A DNA stretch of 64,000 bases. Origin: Formicarius rufipectus. Lineage: Eukaryota > Chordata > Aves > Passeriformes > Formicariidae. The notes beneath the pieces were generated by a model, which saw only the letters and a list, made by a program, of their open reading frames with translations, made no database searches and had not been told where the DNA came from. Position 1 is the stretch's first letter, and each line of letters opens with the position of its first letter. This document shows, one piece after another, positions 13,423 to 24,316 of the stretch. Position numbers and translations under genes: made by a program. The DNA is taken from contig VXAU01001093.1 of the NCBI GenBank assembly GCA_013399695.1, positions 298,287 to 362,286 of the forward strand. Reading direction: 5' to 3'.

Positions 13423-15052
13423 CAGTGCTGCTCCATTTCCCTGTACTAACCTTTGTTTTAAGAACACCTCATGGCTATAAACTGCACAGAATTTTCTTTA
13501 GCCTTAAAAACCCACCCCCAAACATTCTGTGTGAATATAACATGAGCTTTTTTCTGTCTTTTCTAATAGGATGAATCTCTTTGCCAGCTACATACTTCCA
13601 AATCTTCTTGCTCGTGGTGAGGATTGAAGGAAAATAATGGGATCATCAGGTTATATTTCTTCCTTTGTACTTCAAGAAAGGCTGCTCTTCCCTCCTCAGC
13701 AACTGGATAACTTCCTATCTTCCTTAGGACAGTAGTGTATCTATTTCACAGATCAGAGATTCAAATCCAGCCCTGAAACTAAAGTTTTAACTAGCAGAAA
13801 TTCTGTGACCTCAAATCAGGGTCAAATGTGCATTCTGCAGATGTCTCCCTTTCTCTGCGGTTTGGATAGATGAGGCAAGGACTTCACAGTGATGGAAAAG
13901 AAGTGGCAGGTAATTTCTGTAGACCTCTGCTGAGACAACATTAGATGCCTTCCTTGCCCCACCCTCTGGACAAATAAAACACCTGTTTCCAGAGCTGTCA
14001 ATCAAGAACTTCTCAGGGTAGGAAATGTGTTTTAGAAAACTTGGCTGTTGACACCATCTGGCTTCCTTCTCTGTCAGTATGTTTTATTGTGCAAAACAGG
14101 CTTCCAGTATCATCCTGCAAAACATCTTCTGCCGTGCAATTCTTTCTGAGACAAATCAGCCTTGAACTAGTGGCATGATGTCTATCCATGGCTGTTCATC
14201 TTCAGAAGACAAAAGTGTAGATTCCACCCTGATGGTGCTTTAGCTGACTCCATCTAACCAAGCAAAAACTTCCACCCAGGGGACAGCTAGTAAGAGTGGA
14301 GGGATAGAAATGACACCCTGAAATGAATTTTGATTACCTAACAAATATTTGCTTTCCTTGAGTAATGTATATTTCACTAGACTTCAAGGACAAGGAAAAT
14401 GTTTTTGCTAACATCACCATCAACTAGTGAACTGTAGAACTAGAGAGGGAGATTTTTCTTGCAGAGAGGTGCTGTGCTCCTCTGCCATTGGAAGTTAGTA
14501 TTTTCTGAGCTTATTTTTGGGACAGAGCCAAGCGTAGAGTAACTTTGGAAGGTTTCTCTTTACAGAGTCTGAGACACAACACCTGACGGAGCTGACTCCA
14601 GACTTAGCAGAACCAACTAAGGAAATGCACAAACACTCATAAATTTAATACCACCATAGTTTACAGTTATTTTTACTATGAAATCTTATATCTTCTTCTT
14701 CCTTGTTCCTCCTCTTAGTTTATAACAGGCTTCCAGGATGTCCTGGGATTTGTGTAGGGTTTTTTGATGGAAAGCCAGGTTCTAACAAAATCCTTCCCAT
14801 CTCTATTTTTAATCCTATTTTATGGTCTTCTGTTGCTTCACTCCCATTCCTCTCACAAGCATACCATGTCGTCCCCCTGTGAAATGCAGGTCAGCTTTTA
14901 ACGTCAGCAACCAGTTCTGCAGAGCGTACAAGTTTTCCTACCTCCTCCCCAGACACAACCAAGCTAATCAGCTGTATTCAGTGAGGAGAAGTGATAAAAA
15001 GCAGAAATGCACCAGAGGGTTAATTTTTGACTATAACAACTTTAATATGGAA

Positions 15053-15196
15053 ATTTGTTTGTTTGTTTGTTTGTTGATTTTCTTCTCTGGAGCAAGTAAA
15101 AAAAAATAAATGGAACAACCAAAACCCAACCAAACCTACCACAAACACAAACCAAACAAAAAACCAACCAACCAAAAAAGACCCCCAAAAACAAGA
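15053..15196. repeat. (TTTG)n followed by an A/C-rich CAAAC/CCAA tract
   Basis: About five TTTG units at 15053-15075 are followed, after roughly 20 bases of mixed sequence, by an A9 run and then about 80 bases of CCAAA, CAAAC and CCAACC units up to about 15196. The two halves are roughly complementary, so a long imperfect hairpin is possible. Nothing coding is present. Confidence 0.65.
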
Positions 15197-16021
15197 GAGA
15201 AAATGTACCTAGTTAAGTGCATATTACTATCATACTGAGCCATTTCAGAGCAACCAGTTGAGAATGAATCTTTTTCTGGGCTTAAGTACTGGAGCAGCCC
15301 TTTAAATTCATAGTTTTTATTCTTCCAAATTAACTGGTCTTTACAGACAAGCCCTTGGCTAACTTATTCTAAAACTCTAAAATAGACAAACCAGTGTAAA
15401 TGCCTGTGCCCAAGGGCCTAACTCAACCAGTTTTTCACATTACAGGCATTATGCTTTGTCTACATCAGACTTTTAAAATGTATCAGCTAATATGCGCTAA
15501 TGACATGCATTTAAACCCGAGTCTAGACAAAGCCTGTGCGATTGCCCTCTGAATGCTTGATGCGATCAGCCAACATCCTGACGGCAGATCTGATTAGCCC
15601 CTTTAATCATGAAAGTCTATTAAACATCATAGAATTATCCAGACTTTCCCTATAGCAAAGAACAAGGCTCTGCATGGGATCCAAACCTCAAAATACCCTT
15701 GTGGGGTGCGACCTTTGTCCTCGCACATACAATGCCTATCAGTGAGGATGGAAAAGCCAGGCTTTAGTAGACAGAAATGCATCTGTGCAGAGGAATCTGT
15801 TACACCAGAAGTATGCAGAAAATGATGCAACAGCGATTTACTTGGATTACTGCTTTGACATTGATGATCAGCTAACAGTCTGATAGGAATAGGAGGCAAA
15901 GAGCTGAATTGGAGCAGAGCTGTGGCTGCATGTCTGTATACTGTAAACTGATCACTTTAATTCATGTAACAGTTTTTCTCCACAATTTTAAAGCAGGTTT
16001 TGACAAATTGGAAAGGATATC

Positions 16022-16039
16022 AAAAAAAAAAAAAAAAAA
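16022..16039. repeat. Poly(A) tract, 18 bases
   Basis: Eighteen consecutive A follow GATATC. No AATAAA occurs in the preceding 40 bases, so a retrotransposed mRNA tail is not supported. Confidence 0.75.
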
Positions 16040-18151
16040 GCAATGATTTGAGGAAGAGAAGATAAATGCTTTATAGCAAAACACTTAAAAGCTCAATCTG
16101 CTTAGTTTATGAGAAAGAATACTGAAAAGTAAATAGCATACAATATATAAATATTTTCATGGTAAGAAAATATCCAGTACTAAAAGATTACATAATCTTG
16201 CTGAGAAAAGCAAAACTGGCTAGAAGAAGCAAGAAAAAATTAAGTTAGGAAGTTAGGACACAATTTTGACAATGCTTATCTCTTCTAACAAACTGTCAAG
16301 CAAAAAATTATCTTTTTCATCACTTGATAACCTTGATTGTGGCTGGATGCTTTTATGGGAGGTGCATTTGAATCCACTATAGGCTATTGGGACTGCTACA
16401 GAACAAACTGTAACATGGCTAAGATACGAGCAATCCAAGTTGATGGATTTTTTTTAGGCTTCAATGTCATGTATATAAAAGTATGTAAATTGGCAAGAAG
16501 TATCTACTGGCCAGAAGTCTGAGCAGATGGTTATAGCATGTCTGTGGTAGGATTTCAGGAGTGCTTTCTGCTAGGTTTAAAGGAATATATATGTTTTTCC
16601 TCTCACTGCCACACAAATATCCCTGTTGAGAAGGAGCATGACAATGGAGTCACCCCATTAAGTCTGAACACGCACAGTGTTTGCCCATGTGAGGCAAAAC
16701 ACTTAATCAAAGGTACACATGAGCGCATCTATTTGATTTTACTTATGAAGTATGATTTCAATGAATTCAGTGTAATGGGTTTATATAGTCAGAGGATCTG
16801 CACCTTGTAAGCATAATTTCCTGATTTGGTTGCTTTTTCAATTGACTTACTTGTTCTTGAAACATTCAGTTTTGCCCCAGTAAGTAAATAGTCACATTTT
16901 GCAGTCCACTGTCCCACTGACTGTGGTCTTGGAGAGTCTGGAAGAAGAAGTGGCTTCCTCCAGATTGTGTCCTACTTTATAGTCACTTAATGCCAATATA
17001 GGACAGATTTGTCTTTTCTGAGTATCTCAGCAATTGCTTCCAGAAGAGATTGATACAGAACAGAACCAGAATAAATATGCTGCTGTTTCTACTCTCTTTT
17101 TGAGGGAAAAGTTACAGTAAATGAGCTTCAGATCTTAGCAGCATAACCAGAGTGACAAGTCAAAGGACAACATGTACTATTTCACATAAAAAAACCCCAA
17201 AACAAACCAGAAACCCAGAACATTTTTATCTTACTGACTGTCAAAACCATTCTTATTTTAAATAAAACAATGCTTGCAAGACCAGAATTTTAACTTAAAC
17301 AAACCACCCAGAATGCTCTTACAATAAATTTTCCAGCTTTAGATTCTCCTGGATTTGCTGCACATTTTGTGTAGCTAAATGTAGCATGGCTTGATACAGG
17401 ATTTTCTTCAAATCTCAGTATAGCTGAATGTGATGCTCTGGCAGTCCTGAACATGCAAGTTTTGCCCAAAACACGCACACTTCAATAAACAATTGACTCT
17501 GCTATGTGCAATAGTACAAGGAGATATTAAAAAATTCCTTTTCAGTGATGGGGAAAATGCAGAGTTCATCAAACATGATCAAGCACAAAACATCTCTTGT
17601 GGCCATAAAATGCAGTTTAACGGAGAGGTTACACTCATCTCCCTTTAATGTGCAGGGTGAAACACAGATTTATCCAAGTGGTTTTGCACAGTCTATCTCT
17701 TAAGCCTTCAAGTGGAAATCTGATATAGTGCAGTAAGAAGCTGGCCCTCTAAACAGATGAAAGTTAACCCTGTCATCAGTCCAAGACAATTCAAAGCTGA
17801 GGATGGTCTACAAAGGTCTCCTGAGAGAAAAGGAGTTCAGACCAACTGAACTTATAACTCCCTGTAAAATACCCTCAGCGTGTTGGGAAGCTGAAAACCA
17901 AACCTTCTTCTGCTCCACCACTCCCTATTTGAGAAGAGGGGACACTGCTGTAACTTTCTTCCATAACTTGCAATTACATGTCAGGCTGATGCAGAGTCTC
18001 ATCTCTTGAGCTCGTAGTTAGCCTGATGATGTGATGCCTCTGGACTTCCATTGGTTTTTCCCACTTACTGCAGTGAAGATCCTGCTAACTGTAAATGGCT
18101 TTGAGTCTTTGACAAATGTGCATCTTCCTTCGACCTGACTCAGCTGGACAA

Positions 18152-18366
18152 ACTTGGTTTAGGTCTTGTGGGGACCTATGAGGATCATCTAGTTCAACTG
18201 CCTGACTACTTCAGTGTTAACCAAAAGTTAAATCATGTCATTAAGGACATTGCACAAATGCTTCTTAAACACTGACAGCCTTGGGGCATTGATCAAAGGG
18301 CACAAAGCCCCTTCCAGTGTTTGAACACCATCTCAGTAAAAAAAAAAATAGTTCCTAATGTGCAGT
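18152..18366 (-). mobile_element. CR1 LINE fragment, 3' end, minus strand
   Basis: The plus-strand text carries the reverse complement of a CR1 3' region: GAGGATCATCTAGTTCAACTG near 18180, a stretch matching the CCAAAAGTTAAA...CATTAAGGACATTG part of CR1, and CAGTGTTTGAACACC before TTCCTAATGTGCAGTCT. An A11 run interrupts it near 18339. The terminal octamer tail is degraded. Only about 215 bases remain, too short for any function of its own. Boundaries are approximate. Confidence 0.75.
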
Positions 18367-20194
18367 CTTTCAAAGGTGGCTTGTTATTCATTTCATTCTA
18401 TGAACTTCAGGACTCTAAGCTGAATACCCCAAGGATCATTATAAGGGCATTTCAGCAGCTAAATGATGGAGCTAAGCATTTTAATCCAGTTTCCCCCAAA
18501 GCCATTGAGCACACAAAGTTAAAGGCTGTTCTAGGGCTCAACCTGATATTCATGAGGACGTCCCAGAGTTTCAAGCTCTCAGCTTTATGTTACAAATATG
18601 ACAGGATGCCTACAAACTATTCATACTGAAAGTTTGGATCTTCTTTGTGGTATCTAAAAGCCAGTGAAAGAGGTTCCCTTTTAGCCGGTACTAAATAAGG
18701 ACTAGAAAGGTACTATCCTAAGCTTTGATGGTCTAGACAGACATGAAAAACCCATGAAATAAAAAAGAGAGAGAAAATACGTGGAAAGCAAATATGGTGA
18801 TTAGGTTACAAAGTTCTGTTAAAATTGAAATGTTTTGTGACTGTCTGGGATTAGAGTTATTTTGTGGGAGAAGAGATGACCTAAAAGAAAAAAAAAAAAG
18901 GAGAACATTAGAAAAGACAAGGACAGAATATAATGGGTAAGTATGGCATGAGTAAGCTGAGGTGAAAGTTTTTCTCACATCTCTTTTCCCCAGCCCGAGT
19001 GCCATCCATATACATTTATGTTACAGTACTTAAATAAGAGCTGTCAGACCTAACACATTTTTGCCTGAATTATTCATAAAACTGTATGATCACAAGAAGA
19101 ATTGTTACTTGAATTAAACTAGTTACTTTTCATTAACATGACTGAATTATAATTACTAGTTTCACACGAGTGATTTAATACAGGTTCTGTAGCAACTATA
19201 ATAGAGATGTACTTTACTTTTTAAATTTTTGTGTGTACTGCCTGAACACCTCCCATAAGTGACCTTCTAAGCCTTTCTTTTCCTCTTTTCTACACAATTA
19301 GCATTTCATATAATATTTCTATATTCCAGGTAGATGCCAGAAGAGAAACAGGTCCTAAAGTGCTAATCACTAAGAGCCATGCAGAAGAGTTCCTTCATTA
19401 CTAATTGCATTTGACACTAATTGCTGTTTATTGAAGAACCTGACTGAAACATAACTCTGACATGTATCTGGATACTCCCTACATCTGTTTCAATTTGCCA
19501 TATTTCCTGCTGTTGGTGCCCCACTTCATATGGTCAGCTCTCTTGTCACTGGCTCCTCTGCCCACATGGAGGTGCGACTTGGAGGTGGCTGCTTTTTCTT
19601 ATCCGGCACCATGTTAAATGTTGTATTGATGCATTTCTTTGAAGCAAGGCTCTGGGAGGAGAAATTCCTTCCTTACCCTCCTGACTTGGTTGGAACACAC
19701 ACTTTAGCTTTTGCTGGCTGTTACAGGAGTGCTGTAGTGTGGTGTGCTTAACAATAAAACTTACATGATAATTTATATCAATGTTTCTACTTAAGGGACA
19801 CCACAAAAAGTGCCTTATTCCTTTCCTTGGCTGGCAAAAGGCCAGAAGTTTTAGCTGGATTTTAGAAGTAACTAATTGGATGCATTGCGATCACCCAACA
19901 CCACCTGGAAAATGAGATATTTGAAGGTGTTAATTTTTTACTTGTCTGTTTGTTGAAATAAATCAAATTAAATCTGTTCAGCTAAACAGATGTCCATGGT
20001 AGTATTTCCTCTGGTATTTCAAATATTTTGAATATTTTAATATTAGCTGATACTGCAAGCTCTTTTTTGATGCACAATTAATTTAACAAAGTTATCTGCA
20101 ATTAATAGCTCAGGTAGGAAAAAGATAAATTCCAGGAGACTCTTGTTGGATTGATTACAATTCAAAAATATTTGAAGAAAAACTTATACAAACA

Positions 20195-21019
20195 ATATGG
20201 TAGAAGTCATATTTATTGATAAAAATTAATATATCTGCTATAAAATTTGTAACAGTAATGCAACTGAATATTCATTTTGATGAATAAACCTTAATGTTAC
20301 ATACCAAATACAATACAGTAACACTGGTTTCCTCCTTATTTACATGTTTATGAAAATTGATATGCAATCCATGTTAAAAGAACTTGTAATGGAGAATAGT
20401 TACATTAGAAAAATAATATTCTTGATAAAGCATTCTTGAGGACTCCAATCACATTTTCAGGCCTCTTTCAATAAGGCAAAAATCCCTGGTACAGCATATA
20501 ACTTAATTTACAAAATACAATAACTCCAGACACATCTTCAAGTTTTCTTTTGGTATGCTTTTTCTCACTGTAAAATTACTCAGTTTTCTTACTAAACAGA
20601 AAGAACTTTCTATACAAAAACTTAATGAGTTCTACTACATATTACACATATATCGCTGTAGCTTAGCGACCATAACCAGGCAATCTTTCTCCTTAACTGT
20701 TTGCTCAATGAGCTTTTCTTAGACGTAGGACATGTAGTATTTTGAAATCATTATGACTGTGATATCTTTCTCCAGTTTTCATAGGAAACAATCTGTCACA
20801 TTTTGAAACTTTTTTTAAAAATTTTATTTTATTTTAGGAACTGGTACACAACTACATTTCCACTCACAAGAGAACGCCACAAATGTAACTAAAAGTAGGC
20901 TTGGATAACTTTGAAAACATACTACTATGTGCCCAAACTCAAATTTCTTACTTTAATACTTTATAACCCTGCCATGCTCTAGGAAGTCTTCTTATGCATA
21001 GCTTCATTACTAGTCACAG
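20195..21019 (-). other. ENOX1: Predicted ENOX1 3' UTR
   Basis: This AT-rich, non-coding stretch follows the ENOX1 stop codon on the minus strand. Candidate poly(A) signals read on the minus strand are a proximal AATAAA cluster (plus-strand TTTATT at 20823-20833) and a distal one (20212-20217) followed by a T/G-containing stretch. I place the end near 20195 because the distal signal is the stronger-looking site with downstream T/G, but the proximal one could also be used, giving a UTR of about 180-200 bases. Transcript ends were not tested. Confidence 0.4.
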
Positions 21020-21151
21020 TCAGACAGTTTTAATTCCTTCAAAGGCACAGAACTTCCACCTCTTTTCCAGTGTTGCTCCTACACCAGTGAATTCTTGTTT
21101 AAACATGCGTGGCAGTCTCATCAAAAGCATTTCTATCTCATTTGCAGAGAT
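21020..21151 (-). CDS. ENOX1: ENOX1 terminal coding exon
   Basis: This exon encodes the last 43 residues of ecto-NOX disulfide-thiol exchanger 1 plus a TGA stop at 21022-21020. It starts ISANEIEMLL, runs through MRLPRMFKQEFTGVGATLEK and ends in RWKFCAFEGIKTV. The acceptor is a CTTTCTCAG just above 21151. The GVGATLEKRWKxCxFEGxK ending is shared by ENOX1 and ENOX2; the CAFEGIKT- ending and the EMLLMRLPRMF stretch fit ENOX1, while ENOX2 as I recall it ends FCGFEGLKLT. ENOX proteins are reported as cell-surface hydroquinone/NADH oxidases with disulfide-thiol exchange activity; this tail contributes no known catalytic motif. It joins in frame (phase 0) to the exon at 24231-24316. Compared with remembered human ENOX1, the last residue is V instead of T and RWKLC is RWKFC. 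Confidence 0.95.
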   Translation of the reverse strand: MSANEIEMLLMRLPRMFKQEFTGVGATLEKRWKFCAFEGIKTV

Positions 21152-24100
21152 CTGAGAAAGAAAAAAAGGTAAAATTAAAGTGAGAAAGCTGCTCCGTAGA
21201 TTGGGAAGAAGAAACACTATGAACAGAAATAAGAGGTGGGATGGAGGGAGGCCAGATGAAAACAACCAACCATTATTACTTTTATAACCTTACACTGACT
21301 TGAATTTCCAGACTCCAAAGCAAGTGCATATTCCTTGAAGGAATTATTCTGCTCTTGTAAGTGGCATCCCACTGTATAACAATGACAACTGCTGTGTGGG
21401 GACTGTGGTCACTCAGTGTGGTATGAAGTCCAACTAAGAACTACAGTCATGGGTATACTTGTGAGGAGGAGGTAGCAGATGGGACTTTATTTTTCCTTCT
21501 CAGCCTATGAGCTCTTTAATTCTTCTTCCAGCTCCATCAGTTTTTCTCTTTCAAAAAAACTTTAATCAGCTCCCTTTTGTAACTTAGGGCTGACTATCCA
21601 TGGAGCCATCTTCTCCGAGTCTCACCCCGTTTAGCAGCCCCAGATAACTAAGCAGTAAAGTTCCAAATTCTGCATTGGTCAGGACATTTTCATCATTTTG
21701 AAACCTTAATGACTGGTCACCTTCCTAATGGGAAAGATGCTCTCATTACAGAAAACACCTTTACAAAGACAACCTTTCTGGTATAATCAGTAGGGAAGTC
21801 AAGAAATGAACAGTCATACTGCTAGTCATACTGTAGTCCTACTGCTACTGCTTCTAAAATGGTGGTCATGAAAAGAACAGCAAACAAATCTATGGGTGTG
21901 GCCTGATATCCACAGGCATCTCCATGGTTTGAGAAGCTTCTCTGGCAATAATGATATTTCTGCTTATTCATATTAGTAGGAACTTTCCATGGTGAAAACT
22001 TTTCTTTCTAAAACAGCACATAAACATAAAACGTGCTAATTATAGCTCAGTAAACCCAAGGGAGGTGAGAAAATATGTATTGCCTCTTATTTTCCCGTGG
22101 AGGTTAGTGCAGCAGAAAGATAAAATGAATTGTTAAAGGTGGCACCAAAATCAGTGTTGGAGACTGACTAAAGCCCTAGAATGATCAGATACATCTTTTA
22201 AGTATTTACACGGCAGTAATGGATATCTGGTTACTTTTGGGCAATATATATGAGCTCTATACTGAGCCCTCAGCCTGCATGGGTATGCTGACCTTATCAT
22301 TCCTTTCAGGTGAAGAATGACAGGCTAACCATGGAAAGTAACAGAAATTCATCTCTGAGATTGCATCTCTGGATCATGCTATTAGAAAGTAATTTTTTCG
22401 ACAAGCAATTACTTCCAAAATAAACCATCAATGTCAAGTTTTGCAGCTTGTGTTTATTATGCAGTGGGTAGGTCCACTGGTAACTGCAGAGATGGAGACA
22501 ACACTCCCTTCATGAAGGCTCTGTTTGCAAGTTAAGGGTTTGCTCCTGGCAGCCTCTCAGAAGCCATGTTACTCATGTGAGTAGAAATTCAAGGACTGAG
22601 CCCACAGTCATGCACAAGAAGGGACTGTAGCAGTGCCAGGGGAGAAAGCTGAAGAGTTCAGTGCACATAAGCAACGAGCAAGGGGGCTGGAGCCCAAGGA
22701 GTCCATATTTTAGATGATTCCTTTTACCGCTCAAGAGATACAGAACTGGCACGGTCATCCAGGGGAAAAAGCAGTTCTAACTTAGCCAAACACTGTGTTA
22801 AGGAATAACTTGAAAGATAAGTGAGGAGATTAGGGAGTCTGAGTGCTACAGGAACTGGGGACAAGATGAAGGAAAGTGTATATGTGGCAGAGGCAGGGAA
22901 TAAAGAAGCAGAAGAGGAATGGCTATAGGTATGAAGCTCTGGATGCATCAGGTCTTGATAAAACCAGACATTTCAAAAAGAACTGAAATTCACCAGTTTC
23001 TCACCCCTTTCTACCATCCTCATCCTCTACTCCCTTTTCATTGTGGGTGGCAGTGGACTGTAAAACACTAGCAAATCTGAGTTCCCAAGGCCTAAAGACA
23101 GTGCCTAAGAATTTCATCATCCTTCCTCACTCATCAGTGCAACCTGTCTTATTACTAGTGAACTTCTAGCACAGGCTTTCCTCTGCTTCTGGCTCTACAC
23201 GTTTTTCATAGTAACAGAGGAAGGATTCAGGATCCTCCAGGAACATGAACCAGACCATCAAAGCAGTTGGAAGGTAATCTTATCTATGGGCTGGAGGAGC
23301 TGTTAAGGTACAAAATATTACTAGGGTCAAAGGAGTTGTGTTGCAAAAAGATTTGGGCAAGCACCATCATACAAGTATTGGTAGATGTGGGTCAGAGCTG
23401 AGGGTGACCGCAGGGTGACCCCTGCAGTCTGCTAAGTGTCTCTTGAAGCCTAGCATCCTGCAGAGTTGCTTTTTAGCACTTAGAGTAGCATTCACCTGAT
23501 CAAAAGTGGCTATTTCACAGCTGAGCGTCTCACCTTTGATTTGCTTAATATTCAGTGCAGAGGAATAGGCCATTTGGGGGCTTGATTTCATCTCATCCTA
23601 TAGTAGATACTTAAAAGCAAATCAAAGAATCTTATCCTAAAGGTATGTATTGACTATGGACTGTACAAACTGATGCATTAAACACTTTGCACACTGTTGT
23701 GTGTTGGCCTCACTTTTGTCTTGGCCACAGCTTCTCTGAATTAGGCAGTAAGGTCATTCAGTTTCTTTATGAGATCCTCTCTGCTTCCATATGGAGACAA
23801 AGGACATGATACATGGTCTACTTATATGTTGATGAAAGTTCCAGTTCAGTGTGACCCATGATTAACATATTTCCAAAGAATAAGGAGCCATCTCCAAAAG
23901 CTCTGCACAGTTTGATGGCCCTGGATACACTTATTTGTTCTGCTTTCCTTCTTCTCAGTTATATTTCAGAATCATGTGTCATAAAATCAGCTGCTAGTCT
24001 TTGCCATTTAAAGCTCTGCTCCTCTTTGCCACAAAGAACAGCTAAGCAGTGTGAGGCAAAGACCTCAACACAAGCATGTGCACTGTAATTTGCAAATGAG

Positions 24101-24230
24101 TAAAGACTGCAAACCCCCAAGCCCCATATCCCATTATCTTTCTAATAGAAACACATGAAGAGTTTAACCTGCAGTAAAGAATAATATAATATTTCTATAG
24201 AGAAAACAGATTTTGATTAAATCTTTTTAC
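21152..24230 (-). other. ENOX1: ENOX1 last intron (about 3.1 kb)
   Basis: It is bounded by donor GTAAAAAG at 24230 and acceptor TTTCTCAG at 21152 on the minus strand. I see no recognisable mobile element and no other exon in it. A pyrimidine-rich stretch on the minus strand lies just before the acceptor. Open frames in it are short and unrecognised. Confidence 0.85.
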
Positions 24231-24316
24231 CCTAGAGTCCAACTGCTGCATATAAGACCAAAGATACTCTATATTGGCTCCAAAAGGGTGGACGTGGAGA
24301 AAAGTGGATATGATAC
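24231..24316 (-). CDS. ENOX1: ENOX1 penultimate coding exon
   Basis: This 86-base exon completes a split glycine codon and then encodes IISTFLHVHPFGANIEYLWS followed by YMQQLDSR, 28 full codons. It is flanked by acceptor TTTTTAATACAG and donor GTAAAAAG on the minus strand. The HVHPFGA.IEY motif is a highly conserved C-terminal signature of ENOX1 and ENOX2; NIEYLWSYMQQLDS matches the ENOX1 version, where ENOX2 has SIEYICSYLHRLDN. The last codon is AGG (R) where I recall K in human. Phases match both neighbours: two bases complete the codon begun in 27253-27355, and the exon ends on a codon boundary. Confidence 0.96.

Larger units (their letters stand above)
1..20190. other. Intergenic region downstream of ENOX1
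   Basis: I find no exon with convincing protein homology here. Open frames are short (about 115 codons at most), overlap on both strands and look like chance. Recognisable content is one CR1 fragment near 18.15-18.37 kb, T-, A-, TTTG- and TTGG-rich simple repeats, and one protein-like frame at 8.43-8.75 kb described separately. In human, ENOX1 is followed on its 3' side by DNAJC15 (known gene order); no DNAJC15 exon was recognised, so that gene, if retained, lies beyond position 1. Conserved regulatory elements could be present but cannot be judged without alignment. Confidence 0.55.

Noticed and set aside
13396..13425. T27 followed by CAG as a plus-strand splice acceptor
   Set aside because: No credible coding exon or donor follows; it is better explained as a simple repeat.
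21020..24316. Assignment of the C-terminal exons to ENOX2
   Set aside because: The conserved HVHPFGA and GVGA.LEKRWK motifs are shared, but NIEYLWSYMQQLDS, MLLMRLPRMF and CAFEGIKT and the coiled-coil exon all follow ENOX1, not ENOX2.
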